From positions 9,558,199 to 9,622,198 of the forward strand of contig NW_026623078.1 of the NCBI RefSeq assembly GCF_023065955.2: 64,000 bases of DNA. Reading direction: 5' to 3'. The position numbers were made by a program, and so were the translations under genes. Below the pieces are notes generated by a model, which saw only the letters and a list, made by a program, of their open reading frames with translations, was not told the DNA's origin and made no database searches. Every line of letters starts with the position of its first letter. Within the stretch, counting starts at the first letter, position 1. The stretch comes from Ursus arctos (Eukaryota; Chordata; Mammalia; Carnivora; Ursidae). Below, one piece after another: positions 21,101 through 32,799 of this stretch.

Positions 21101-22488
21101 TATCTTTATGATCATTGCTTTAAATTCTCTATCAGGCATATTACTTATATCTGTTTCACTTAGATCTCTGGCCATAGTTTTATCCTGTTCTTTCATTTAG
21201 GAAAAATTTCTCCATCTTCTCATTTTGTCTGCCTATCTGTGTCTGTTTATGTGTGTTAAGAAAGTCACCTGTGTCTTCTACTCTTGAAAGTAGTGACTTT
21301 ATGAAAAAGAGGTCCTGGAGTGCCCTGGAGTGCAGTGTTCCCTGTTCACCAGAACCTGACACTTCAGGAGAGTATCCTATGTGTGTTGCTTATGCCCTGC
21401 TCTTGTGTCTGAGTCACTTTTCCTCTCAGTGAGTTGTCTGCACTGACTCTGCCTGTTGTGGGCTGTGTTTGCTCTCTTTGGTGTTAGTGGAACCCAGACA
21501 GGCCAGCTCTCAGGGGGCATGTCTTCCAGGGAATTTGGGGGCAGAGCATCAGTGTGAGTAAAATTCTTCTTCGGCCACTAGTCTTATGCCAGATCTCTTG
21601 ATGTGCTGCCATGGCTGGTAGGTATACACTGTGTTTGATGGGAGTACAAGGCTGGGCATGGTGCATGCTTTGAGGGGGGGTAGATGGTGGGCATGGAGCA
21701 CCAGGGCACCTGAGGGCATAGCTTGCAACAGAGCCTAGGGGTGCATAGCTATCATGACATGCAATGGTGGCTGGGGTGCACATGTGGCTTTAACAAAATT
21801 TGCCCCAAACCCAAGTCCAAAGCTAGTAGGCTTGGAGTTGACAAGTCCTCAGGAGAACTCAAGGGCCAACATGTTACATAGCAAGTGTCTGTGAAGCATT
21901 ACCTCCCACAGGTGGCTCTCTGTTTATGCTGGCAGTTGGGGAAAGAAAATGGCATCTGTCAGCTCCCTCATTTTTGGAGAAGTCCTCCACATGCTCCAAA
22001 ATCAGTATAAACATATCTTTCTCCTGTTTGTGATGACTGCATTTTTATGTTGCTTGTCAGTGCCAGCTTCCGTCTCTTTAAGGACAGTAACCCAATTATG
22101 ACTCACACTCCGGGCTCACCCAGTGCTGAGTCAGCTGACTTTTAGAGCTCCAAGTCCCACTGGTTTCACAAACTCACAGAATTCAGCCCCTCTGGTTTTT
22201 AAAACCAAATATTAGGAGGATTAGTCTTCCCCATGTGAGCCCCATGTTATGAGGACTCATTTCTCTGCCCTTTGCACATGTACAGCTCCCTCCTTCCTGC
22301 AGGCAGTTTCTCTCTCCTTTCTGACCTTCTTATTCTTTCAGATGCAGCTTCTCCTCTATATTTAGTTGTGGAGTTTGTTCTGCCAGTCTTCAGATCACTT
22401 TCTGATTTATTGACTTTGATGTGGATGATATCTTGTTGTAAACATTGGATGGAGAGAGCAAGGTCCTCCTACTGTGCCATCTTCCCCT

Positions 22489-23333
22489 GAAAAAAAAAAC
22501 AGCCAAATTTTAAAAGAAGAGATACCAGAAAATGGCAAAAAAACCTTACATTGGAAAGAATAAATTAAAATAGAAACAGGATGTGAGCAGCAAAGTTTTG
22601 TTTTGTTTAATGTGTCTATCCCATTCATTTCATCCAGCAACTAACTGTTAAGATAAATGGGAAGACAGGACACTTTGGAAAAATATTAAAACTGGATTTT
22701 ATAGCTGGACAAGGATAAACTAAGAGTAAACCAATAGGAAATAACATGCTGGAAGGCCTAAAGTGTGTATTTTCATCTCACGTCTATTTACCCTGATTTA
22801 CATTAAATTAAATTAAATTAAATAAATAACCTCATTCAAGCCTCATAATTTACTCATTTATTTCTTCAGTATGTCTTCTACTCATCTTCTAGGATGTCTA
22901 AATCCTGCATATTAATGCTGTCCTACATGTGGCAGGCCTCTCTACTACTCCTGTTTCCTTTGGGTGACTGCCCTGCTCCAGTCTACATGGTAAGTGATCT
23001 GTCACATTCAATGTAACCTATGCTTCATGTTCTCTTGCCCTTCTACCACAGGGCTGGACATATGGCCCATCCTGATCAATCATCATACCCAAATTCCTCC
23101 TGCCCCACTAAGGTGACCAGTATTCCAGTAGCATAGATTGATTGGAGTCTTTTTCTGAATTGTTTTAATAACACCCAAAGAAAAAAGTATCTTTTTTCCA
23201 ATAAAGTTATTTTTTTTGTTTGAATGCAGATCTTTAATATTCATTTTTCTCTACCAAATAGGAATATTAAGTTACTGACAGAATAGAGCCAAAAGGAAAT
23301 CGGCATATTTCTCTTTCAACACATATGCAGACT

Positions 23334-23364
<31 letters not shown>

Positions 23365-24535
23365 CTTAAAGATTTTTGAGACATTTAAATATGTTTGACT
23401 GAATTCAGGGCCACCACTGAAATGTTCCAGTCATATGCAGATTAATAATACAGACCATTTTTGATAGTTATTTTCGGTTTAGGTATTTTCAAGCATTTTG
23501 GTATTTTCAAGCATCCAAAAGAGTTCTAAGTTATATAATGAAGAATCTTTTCATTTCATATTTGTTTCCAATCATTTGAAAATGTTAATTATTATCTGTA
23601 CTGTGAAACAGAAATAATTTTGCTTTGTTTTTGCTTTTATTTGCTATTGTTTCTGCCTATTTGTCTTCATAAATGAATGATGATATCTAAATAAGCTTCT
23701 TTACTAAAGGGATTTGACTGACCATTAAGAAATGATAATAAGACATAAGAAAAATAAAAAGACACAAATCACAATGGAAAAAAATAGATGTTGAGAACTG
23801 AAATGAGGTCTGGGGTGAAGTTAGTATAGAGAAATGCATGTACACAAAAAGCTGCATCACTGGAGGCTGAAAACTCATCTCCAAGCTTGTGAAACTCTGA
23901 ACCACAGAGATAAACAAAATAGTGTGATATAATAATTCTTAACTTTACACATGACTTATTGTCAGCAATATTAATTTGTGAACTAAGTCACTGTGGAGTT
24001 ACATAAGCATACATTTATTTGACCTATTTTATTTACTACTATTATTGCTATTATTTAGAATGAAATGAAAGCATCTACCTTGAATTTGACAATTGATTTC
24101 AACCAATGGAATCAGTCATATAAATCATTAAGGCAGAAAATATTTCTTGTTTTGGAAAGGGAATTATATCAAGAGATACAACAGAAAACTAAAGTATTGT
24201 GATTTAAACTTGTCAAGGCAAGAAAAGTTTTATTTTAAAATATCAAATACAACTGCTTTACCCTTGAAATAACTGACCAAAGCAGCAAATGCTAAGTTTT
24301 TTGTTTGTGTGTCATTTGTTGGCTTTTAAGTATAATTAGCACTCTTCCTGACAAGCAGAAACAGATTAAGATAAAAGGTAAAGGTCAGGCAGAAAGATAG
24401 CAGTAATCAGATCAGGTAAAATAATATATAATGAAAAAGGGCAAAAGTTTTTTTAATCAAAACAGGATTATAAATCAATTTATTAACAATATCTCAAACA
24501 TACTTTAAAACGTGTTTTTCTTTCTAATGATAGTA
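22489..24535. other. Spacer with (CA)n
   Basis: No gene. There is a short (AAATT)n at 22804-22826 and a (CA)n at 23334-23360. The rest looks like unique or decayed AT-rich sequence. Confidence 0.6.
23334..23360. repeat. (CA)13 microsatellite
   Basis: Uninterrupted CA dinucleotide run. Confidence 0.95.
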
Positions 24536-24795
24536 ATAGCAGGAGTGATAGTTGGCATTTAGTGGATGTTTGTCATGTTTTATAAACTTTATCTGAATAA
24601 CAAGGCCATGAGGTGGATCTTTTAAGATTCGTGGTGAGGAATTTCTGATTGATAAGGAAACAGAGACAGAGAAGCATTGGATATTTGTGGGAAGTCATAC
24701 ACCTAATAAAGAACAGAACAGTCAGTAGAACTTAGATCTGTCAGATCTGGGAGTCCCCACCCATCTCCACTTCTCAGACTGACTCCCAGGGTTTG
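24536..24795 (+). mobile_element. MIR (ancient tRNA-derived SINE)
   Basis: It follows the MIR layout in order: AGTTGGCATTTAGTGGATGT (tRNA-like/core part), TTATAAACTTTATCTGAATAA, CCATGAGGTGGATC, GATAAGGAAACAGAGACAGA, GTCATACACC..AATAAAG and CAGTAGAACTTAGATCTGTC. It is strongly diverged, as expected for a mammal-wide repeat. Confidence 0.8.
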
Positions 24796-25268
24796 GCTGG
24801 CTTATTCACTCTGAGGTATACAATAAGTAAGAACAAGAATTTGACCATTTTATCATTTTAATTAAATTTTACCATATTGCTTAAGAAAAATGAAGAGATC
24901 AGATTATAAAATCATAGTATTAGATATTTGCGCCCAACTCTAACGTTATAATATTATCTACTAAACGATGGTATCATATGATTGCAGCTCATCTTGCAAA
25001 AACAGCTATTAAGAAGCAAGTCTTACAATCCTTGATTTAAGTTACAATTTGTATTATGCTGTTATTATAATTTTAAACAAAAATAAAAAGAATAGTTTTT
25101 GATGTAACCCACTTACATAAAATTACTCATGATTAAATGGAGCCCATTTTAAAAATTATTGATAATCTGAAGGCAAAATATGCAATGTTTTCAAGAAAGA
25201 AGTCAACAGGAAATATTATATCAACTTATATTACTCAATGATGGTTAGTAAACACTCAGAAATTATTG
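24796..25268. other. AT-rich spacer
   Basis: Nothing recognisable. Confidence 0.6.
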
Positions 25269-25597
25269 TGCATTAGTCCATTTGGGATACTATAACAAAA
25301 CACCACAGACTGGGTAGTTTATAAAGATCACAAATTTATTTATGACAGACCTGGAGGCCGAAAGTCCAAAATCAGGGCGCCTACATGGCTGGAAAAGAAT
25401 CCTTTTCCAGGTTGTAGACTTCTTGTTGCATGCTTACCTAGTGGAAAGTGACTAAGGATCTCTAGAATCTCTAGGGATCTCATGGCTCTATGTTCATGAC
25501 TAAGGCAACTTCCAAAGGCCCTAATTCCTAATACTAGAAGGAAGCTACAATTTCAACATATGAATGTGAGGGAGACCCAAACATTCAGACTATAACA
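25269..25597 (-). mobile_element. MLT1-type solo LTR (ERVL-MaLR), antisense
   Basis: The reverse complement matches the MLT1 LTR pattern. TGCATTAGTCCATTTGGGAT, CACCACAGACTGGGTAGTTT and GACCTGGAGGCCGAAAGTCC lie at its start on the plus strand. CAACTTCCAAAGGCCCTAAT, TTTCAACATATGAATGTGAG and AACATTCAGACTATAACA lie at its end. No internal retroviral sequence adjoins it, so it is a fossil solo LTR. Confidence 0.88.
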
Positions 25598-25850
25598 ATC
25601 CACATTTGGAAGAGGCAAAGAAGATAGTCTTTTGACATGATATAGTGTTTTAAATACTCGTTTAAACTAATCAATAAAGTATACAGATTTTTTTTTCTAA
25701 TATGATATTCTTTCTGCTATCATATCTTTTCTCTGTATGTCTGGGTTTTCAATTCATGCACAAAGATATAAAGGGAGTTTTATTTCATGCCTAGAATTTC
25801 ATATTTCCATGAAGGCTCACCTTATCTCTTCCCTTCCTATGCTAGGCAGA
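25598..25850. other. Spacer between two ancient repeats
   Basis: AT-rich, nothing recognised. Confidence 0.5.
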
Positions 25851-26400
25851 ATTCTAGGATTGTTTCCAAGATTGCTGCCTGTGGCAAACACTCTCCATAA
25901 CACTCTTTTTCCTTGAGTGTGAGCAGCACTGCAAATATGATGGTATATCACTCTCATAATTAGGTTACTAATTTGTTGATTTTGTGTCAGTCAAAAGGAA
26001 AAGGAAGATTATCCAGGTAAGGCTGACCTAAACAGGTATCCTTAGAAGATACTGGGTCTTCTTGAAGTCGGATCCATGAAGTGTGACAGGATGAGTGGAG
26101 TGGCCTTTAGAAAGGGCAGTCCTTGACGAATAGGTAACAAGACAATGGGACTTTAGCCCTTCAGGCACAAGGAAATCAATTCTGCAACAACCTGAGGGAT
26201 CTTGGAAACAGATCCTTCCCTAGTTGAGTCTCTAGATGAAGGCATAGTCACCTGGCACATTGATTTTAACTTTGCGAGGCCTTGAGCAGAGGACCCACTT
26301 ATAATGTGTAATGTGTCAGACGCCTAGCCCAAGGAAACTAAGAAATGATGTGTGTGATGTTTTAAGGTGCTTAGTTTATGTTAATTTGTTACAGAGCATT
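25851..26400 (+). mobile_element. Ancient LTR-like interspersed repeat, family not certain
   Basis: An ordered series of motifs resembles a common mammalian repeat: TTGAGTGTGAGCAGCACTG, ATATCACTCTCATAATTAGG, AAAAGGAAAAGGAAGATTAT..CCAGG, CAATTCTGCAACAACCTGAG, CTTGGAAACAGATCCTTCCC, GCCTTGAGCAGAGGACCCAC and the end GATGTTTTAAGGTGCTTAGT..TAATTTGTTACAGAGCA. I recognise the consensus but not its name with confidence. There is no coding capacity. Confidence 0.6.
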
Positions 26401-28335
26401 AGAAAGTTTTGCATTCTCTGTCTTTAATTACTCATGATCATCTCATGCTGACAAAAGTGTATTTTTCCTACTTGAAAGTAAAGCATTCACAAGCACTCAG
26501 TGAGTAATCTACTTCTACTTTCATTTCTCAGGTAACCAGGGACTGTTTAGTCTTTCTATTATCTCTTGGTACGCTATTATCCACATTTAGCCTATCTAAA
26601 AAGTTGATTAATATTCCTTAGGAAAAGTTCTCTTTGGCTAAGTTTTGCCATTTTACAGGTTTCTGGTAGAATGAATCCCATCAGTTTCAATCATCCAATG
26701 TACACTTGAGTTTGGAGATATATATATGTATATAATCATACATCCAAGGTTTTCATGCTTATGATAAAAGATACTTCTATAGTTGACAATCATCCTATAG
26801 ACGCTTGTGGAGAAATGCTTATCTTTGAATTACCATTACCAATAGTAGCTGCTAGGTTTTGTAGAACCTACCCTTGCAATATGCAATATTTATTTTTTCA
26901 TAGGAACTCAATGAAGTGGTTAGGGTATAGGTACCTCATTCCACAACACTCAGCTAGCAAAAGGTTAAGTGCCCATTGGATCCCAGCTGTGGCTAATTCC
27001 ACCACCTGTTTTGTTCAGTTCTCTAAATAAGCAGCACAGAATAAGGGTAAGGATAAAAAAAATGAGGGTTGTATAATTTACCACCCAAAAGTGGGAAAAG
27101 TCCTTTAATGTTTATAGGAATCTAAAGGTTTCTTTTCACTACCTTATTTTTTTAAAGGACTCAGACTACAAATAATAATTAAAAGAAATATTTAGACTTT
27201 GACATTGAATGCTTTTGACATTGAATGTTAACATCATTAAGTGTGAGGGCTGAAAAGTGTTTTATATACACATTGGTCTCAGGCTTTCAAAACGTATCTG
27301 GTAAAAAGGTCAGAAAGAAACCAAAAGCTCTGAATTCTCAAAAGTACTACTCATAAAAGGTTCCTCTTTGATGTACTCATCCTTGCATTCAACTAATATC
27401 TAGTTAATACCCACTTTATTCCATGCACTCTTTTAGGTTTGGTATGTATTAAACATCACTATTGAATGCAAATTATGTTCCAAGGCCACAAGACTTTTTT
27501 GTTTTTCTCTATCTCACACATTTGTATTCTTGTTGTTCAAAAGCTTATTATGGTTTTAGTTATAATTTTTAATAATGAGTTAATATTATTTTCAGTTAGG
27601 GTTTTGATCTTCTCAGATATATCATTCATAATTCATCTTCTCTTATTTAAATGTCATTATTTTTAAAAAGTGGCCTCCAACAAAATAGACACAGAATGAG
27701 CTTTTGTGATAACCAATAATATGTTTATTTCAATATTTAATTTATACTGTCTTCTTAGTTTGAAATTACATGAGAGCAAATATCTAGATGCCAATATCCT
27801 TGTCATCATTATCTACTACTACCCATATACAGATCCTTCCAGTGTTTTCTAGGGTGAGGTTCTCTTTTGTCCTGAGTGAATGTGTTGCTAACCAAATCAC
27901 ATCTAGCATCTCTCATTTTTATGTACATTCTTGAAAATCCTTTAAGCCAAAGACAAGTACAATAGAGGCAATGGTGGTCATATATAATGAGTTAATTCAA
28001 AAGTGTGTTTTTATTAAATTTATATTAATCAATGATATATACACAATAAGCATCATAAAATCATGTATAAGATCTCTGTTCTTTCTATCTCAAAGACTAT
28101 TTTATGACTAGGTATACTACTTGTTAATTAATTTATTTAAAAATCAGGGAAAGATTAAACACCTGACTCTTTACCTGGGAAGACCACTCAACATTTAATG
28201 TCCACATAGCATTACACAAATATCTTTATTTGTGTAATATCTACAATAAAATCTTCTGACATCTGAATGCCTTTAATATTTACTTCACCAAAACATATTG
28301 TTTTGAAAAAAAAAAAAAAAGCAAAAACAAATAAT
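26401..28335. other. AT-rich spacer
   Basis: No gene or named element. Poly(A) tract at 28304-28320. The frame at 26755-27030 (91 codons) has no recognised features. Confidence 0.55.
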
Positions 28336-28445
28336 TTTGAGTACTTATCATGTCCCAGCCCCAGGTATGTACTGTCACATAGGAAATCAATCTAAGTTAA
28401 CTTAGCACTTACAATAGGATTATAAGTTGAGAATTTTTATCAGCA
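28336..28445 (+). mobile_element. Possible MIR fragment
   Basis: TTGAGTACTTATCATGTCCC followed by AGCCCCAGGTATGTACTGTC resembles the MIR core (gagcacttactatgtgccaggcactg type). It is short and diverged, so the call is tentative. Confidence 0.45.
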
Positions 28446-28460
28446 TGATTTTAAATTTTG

Positions 28461-28490
28461 TTGCCAGACTGGGCAATTGCTCATTTTCTG
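28461..28490 (+). repeat. Left arm of a 30-bp inverted repeat
   Basis: The reverse complement matches 29475-29504 at 27 of 30 positions, and all three differences are transitions. Weaker similarity runs another 15 or so bases outward, on the side away from the intervening segment. The intervening 984 bp contains a SINE. The arms could be terminal repeats of an old DNA element or two copies of one old repeat in opposite orientation. Confidence 0.7.
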
Positions 28491-28829
28491 TGCCTTGTAC
28501 ACAGAAATTCTAGGATTTGATTAATTGGTGAGTAAGAGATATGTAAAGGTTTATTTTTTCCCTCTTTATTTAAGAGGTTAATAAAAAAGTGAGTCATTTG
28601 CATGTTTTGTGTGAAGTTGAGATGTCTTGACATGGGGATATAAAGGTTGTAGACATCACCATTCTTTAAGGTTAACTTGAATATCTGTCTTGAATTCAGC
28701 ATTTTCACTACATTATTGCTACCCTCGGGGAGAGAAATTACTAAGTCTAGATTTGCAGATGTCAGACTTGGACACATGGTGGTTTGCTGGAAATGGTACA
28801 GTTAATGTATTTTGTATTATATATATATT

Positions 28830-29014
28830 TTTCAAAGATTTAATTTATTTGTTTGAGAAAGAGAAAGAGCACAAGCAGTGGTAGGGGCAGACAGAGAGGG
28901 ACAAGCATACTCCCCACTGAGCTCAGAGCCTGATTCAGGGCTCAGTCCCAGGACCCTGAGATCATGACCTGAGCCAGTCAGATGCTTAACCACCTGAGCC
29001 ACCCAAGCACCCCT
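28830..29014 (-). mobile_element. Can-SINE, antisense
   Basis: Read on the minus strand, the head GGGGTGCTTGGGTGGCTCAG, the CATGATCTCAGGGTCCTGGG block and the reversed tail CAAAGATTTAATTTATTTGT identify it. Flanks share only loose AT-rich similarity (TGTATTATATAT / TGTAACATATTT). Likely an older insertion. Confidence 0.93.
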
Positions 29015-29269
29015 GTAACATATTTTTAAGTCATCCTTCTGCTAGGTAAGAAGATTGTGTAGCTGCTATACTCATCAAAATTCAAATCTCTCCAAAAATT
29101 TACAGTATACTGAGAAACTGGTGACATGTTCATAGCCTAATGAAAAATTGATGATGGTAAAATTGATGGACACACATCATTCAGAGGGTGAGTTCTATTT
29201 GTTTTATATTTCTCCTTATCACTATCAGTCTTAATTAACTTCTTAAATTCATATATTTATAGCTTTTCA

Positions 29270-29301
29270 CAAACAAATAAATAAATAATAAATAAATAAA
29301 A
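29270..29301. repeat. (AAAT)n simple repeat
   Basis: AAATAAATAAATAATAAATA-type run with no adjoining SINE body. Confidence 0.85.
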
Positions 29302-29474
29302 TTTCATCTTTGTTTTCTACATTTAGGTCCTGGAGATTTCATTCTGGGTCATGGCACTAAGTATCGTTTACATGCTAATTCTCTGATTTTTATCTTCAGG
29401 CAAGACCCCCTCCTGAATTCTTTATAAAAGAGTCACATGTCCGTTAATTGACCTTAGATTGGGTGAATTCAGGT

Positions 29475-29504
29475 CAGAAAATGAGCAATTGCCTAGCCTG
29501 GCAG
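29475..29504 (-). repeat. Right arm of a 30-bp inverted repeat
   Basis: Partner of 28461-28490 (27/30 identity in inverted orientation). Confidence 0.7.
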
Positions 29505-31366
29505 CAACATATAAATCATTTTTTACAATGAGTACCTGGTCAGCTTTTGAGAGTGACTATCTTTGTGGTCATTACAAATAATCAGACTAATATATTCTGA
29601 CTGGGTCATAGAAGCTACTAACAAAGTAAAAACTAATCTTTTTCTTCATGTTTTCTCAGTACAAATATTGTTATCCTAATTAGACTTTCTAAAGTCTACT
29701 TATTAAACCACTATCATCCCCAACTTCAGAAAATTATTCACAAAAAATATTGAGCTTTGCTTATCTTTTTAAGTCTAAAGTTTATAAATGGAGTATGGAC
29801 AATTGTTCAGAAGCTTGAAGAGAATTTTGTTTTGTTTGAATCATTGAATAGATTACTAATTGAGATTTGGAAGGACACAACTTAAGTTTTATCAGAAAAA
29901 ACAGCACAAAACAAACAAAAGACCAAAAGCCTACTGATCCTTAGCCCTCATTATTTCATCTGCTCAATTTGACTTAACATACTTCTGCATTGACAAGGTG
30001 ACAGTAACCTAGTGCTGCATGAAATTCATCATGTTTAATATCAAGTATAAGGATGAGAGAAGCACCACATTTAAGACCATGCACAAGTAGCGTGAAGAAC
30101 CAGCTACTTGAGCACATTCACAAGAGGCTCAAATACCATTTTCTTCATTTTGCTGAAGAACTAAAAGTTAAAAAGACAAGGCTTTAAAACATTGGTGAAA
30201 CAGCTAAATAATTAGGCAACTGACTAGGAAATAGAAGGCTCATATCAATTAGACTCTCATATCTTTAATTGAATGAGGTTCTATTTGCCTTCTCTAGCCT
30301 ATAGAGTGTTCCGAGCATTCTGCTGCATCCTCAGCTTTGCAGCCACTTCAGTCTTCATAAGCAAGTCTCTGACTCTGGAGCTTTCCTGCAAAACACCTCA
30401 GGGACCACAGCCCACACTAGAGTTTCTTATCAAATTATTCTATTTTCACATTCTGGCATATAGGCCCCTCAAAATGCATGTTCTTCTCATTCCCTCCATT
30501 ACAGAACATGTACACTAGCCACAGTGGAAACAAGATGCTACAGAAGGAGAGCTTATTTGTTGAGACTTCCTTGATATCATTTGAGATCCATCACCAGAAC
30601 TGCCTTCTTCCTAATTCATATTTGTCAAAATTCTCCACCTTCTGTAGGATGCACTTTACATTCTTTCTCAATCAAAATTCCTTTGATGGGCCCATTGATG
30701 GTGATCACTCTGAAGATCAAGCCTCATATTCCTTCAAGGGGGCACTCTCCTGGTGGCTTGTGCTTCTTTTCACCCTCTACATTAGTAGCTCTGTGGAGCT
30801 ATATAAAAGACTTTCTGGACTGTAGCTGGATGCTGTAGCACTGTGCTTAATTATGCTGGCGTGGCAGCTGGGGCATTAGGAATGATGTTCTTCTGATAGC
30901 TACTGGTTATATGCAGTGGTGATACTCAGGAAAAATCACTTTGTCCTGTCAGACTATGCTTATTTCTACAAATGAATAAATAAAGCCCTTAGCAATCCCT
31001 ATAATCTATTGACACTTCAAAAGTACATAGTATAGGAGAGAGTCCAAGATGGTGGAGGAGTAGGAGACCTTAATTTCATCTGTTCCCAGGAATTCAGCTA
31101 GATAGCTATCAAACCATTCTGAACACCTGTGAACTCAACTGGAGATCAAATAAAAGAATAGCTGCACCTCTGTGAATAGAAAAGTGACCACTTTCTGCAA
31201 GGTAAGAAGTGTGGAGAAGTGAATTTTAAGTGATATATGGGAAGCTAGACAGAGAGGGGAGAGAACCGCCATCAGCCAGCTACCAGCAAGTGATAAAGCA
31301 GTGGAGCACAAAATTGGAACATTTAGAAGTCTGCTCCAGTGAAGGATGTTGCTCTGGTGGCTAAGC

Positions 31367-31398
31367 AGGGGGTGGGGGGATGGGGGGTGGCACGGGGG
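31367..31398 (+). promoter_or_regulatory. G-run cluster, potential G-quadruplex
   Basis: G runs of 5, 6, 6 and 5, plus shorter ones, separated by short gaps, in the sense strand of the L1-B 5'UTR. The location is comparable with the cluster in L1-A. Confidence 0.65.
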
Positions 31399-32161
31399 TT
31401 GTGGAAATCTCACTGGGACAGTGTGGTCTCAGGATCCTCAGGATCACAGGAAGACTGGGGGTTCCTGAGTGCGGCAGAGCTCCCATGTATCAGAGCAGGG
31501 AAGCCAGCTGCAAGAAGTGAGCCCAGGAGTGGGCTCTCAGCTTGGGGTTGCCATAAACCATGATTCATGGAACAGGCCATTGCTCTTCAAGTAGGGGCCC
31601 AACAAGCAGCAGAACTAGGGATATTCCCCTTCCTGCCCTGGAAGAAGTGATGTGGGAGCATGCCACAAGACTCTGCTGAGTTTGGAGACTCAAAACAGGA
31701 TCATGCGCCAGTGATAAAAACCCTCAGTCACAGGCTGAATGAGCACAGAACGTGGCAGAGACTAGGGAGAAAAGAGTGATTGACTGCTTTTCTCTGAGAG
31801 CTCACTGAGGAGTGGGCCCTGAGCTCTCAGTTCTGGGACCAGAGATAGGGAGGCTGACATTTTCATTCTCATCCTCTAAAATTGCTCAGAAAACCTTCAG
31901 GGAACAAAATCTACCTAGAGTAAACCAGAGCAGGTTACTTAGCCTGGCCCCTTGGCAAGGGCGGTGCAATTCCACCTCGGGCAATGACATTTGAGAATCA
32001 GTGTAACAGGCCCCTCCCCCGAAGATCAGCAAGAACATCCAGCCAAGACCAAGTTTACCCATCAATGAGAATTGCAAAACTCCAGTGCTAGGGGAATACA
32101 GCACATGGAATTCATGGCTTATTTTCTCCATGAATCTTTAGCCTTAAAACTTGAATCTTTT

Positions 32162-32362
32162 AGGGGTGCCTGGGTGGCACAGCAGTTAAGCGTCTGCCTT
32201 CGGCTCAGGGCGTGATCCCGGCGTTGTGGGATCGAGCCCCACATCAAGCTCCTCTGCTATGAGCCTGCTTCTTCCTCTACCACTCCCCCTGCTTGTGTTC
32301 CCTCTCTCACTGGCTGTCTTTATCTCTGTCGAATGAATAAATAAATAAAATCTTTAAAAAAA
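32162..32362 (+). mobile_element. Can-SINE nested in L1-B 5'UTR
   Basis: The head AGGGGTGCCTGGGTGGCACA is followed by GCGTCTGCCTTCGGCTCAGG, a B-box-like GGGATCGAGCCCC, the TTCTTCCTCTACCACTCCCC body and an AAATAAATAAAATCTTT plus poly(A) tail. TSD aaaacttgaatctttt at 32146-32161 and aaaacttgaatttttt at 32363-32378 (one mismatch). This is the subfamily form that most suggests a bear-like host. Confidence 0.97.
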
Positions 32363-32799
32363 AAAACTTGAATTTTTTAAATTTTCTTTTTTTTTCTTTT
32401 TTCTAAAATTTTTCTTCTTTCCTTTTTCAACCAACTTCTTATCGATTCATTTTTTAAAATCTTTTAATTTTCATTTTTACAGTCATATTCTATCCCTTCA
32501 TTATATTTAACCTTATTTTTACATACACACAGGTTTTTCATTCTTTAAAATTTTGGAATGCAGTTTCTTCTAACAAACCAAAATACACCTAAAATCTAGT
32601 GTATGGCTTGGTTCTATTCACCTGCCTGATCATATTCTCTCTCTCTAGCTCTTTTTTCCCCCCTGGTTTCACATCTCTTCTGATTTGTTTAGTGTATATT
32701 TCTCTGGGGTCATTGTTGCCATTTTAGAATTTTGTTCTCTTGTTCCTCTATTCTTCTCTGGACAGAATGACATGTAGGAAAAACTCAACTGAGAAAAGG

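Larger units (their letters stand above)
18733..22488 (-). mobile_element. L1 with intact 5' end but missing 3' end, antisense
   Basis: On the minus strand it begins at about 22488 with GGGGAAGATGGCACAGTAGG. Then come a 5'UTR (to about 21110), ORF1 remnants (20591-21100; KILFEEIIAENFPN near 20760 and KSRHIPGHIVIKLAK near 20650), the ORF2 endonuclease (19506-19853; VAILILDKIDFKAKTV and VTIVNIYAPN) and the start of the linker/RT region. Similarity stops near 18733 with no RT core, 3'UTR or poly(A). Truncation at the 3' side is unusual for L1 and points to a later deletion or rearrangement. Confidence 0.93.
29015..31034. other. Spacer, no recognised gene
   Basis: It holds the right inverted-repeat arm (29475-29504) and an (AAAT)n run at 29270-29301. 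At 30273-30838 several overlapping frames of 81-115 codons occur in a more GC-balanced stretch. I checked both strands for a familiar processed pseudogene and recognised none. Confidence 0.5.
31035..32790 (+). promoter_or_regulatory. L1-B 5'UTR internal promoter region
   Basis: AAGATGGTGG at 31046-31055 is a one-base variant of the YY1-type motif found at the same place in L1-A. A G-run cluster lies at 31367-31398. The distal part after the SINE is very T-rich (32369-32500). Promoter function is inferred from the family; this copy is probably inert. Confidence 0.6.

Noticed and set aside
17144..22488. Twin-primed (5'-inverted) single L1 made of the sense fragment at 17144-18197 and the antisense fragment at 18733-22488
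   Set aside because: In twin priming the inverted 5' part lies upstream of the sense 3' part. Here it lies downstream of the poly(A) end and about 530 unrelated bases separate them.
30250..30900. Processed pseudogene
   Set aside because: Several overlapping frames and balanced composition raised the idea, but neither strand gave a protein family I could recognise, and no poly(A) or target duplication was found.
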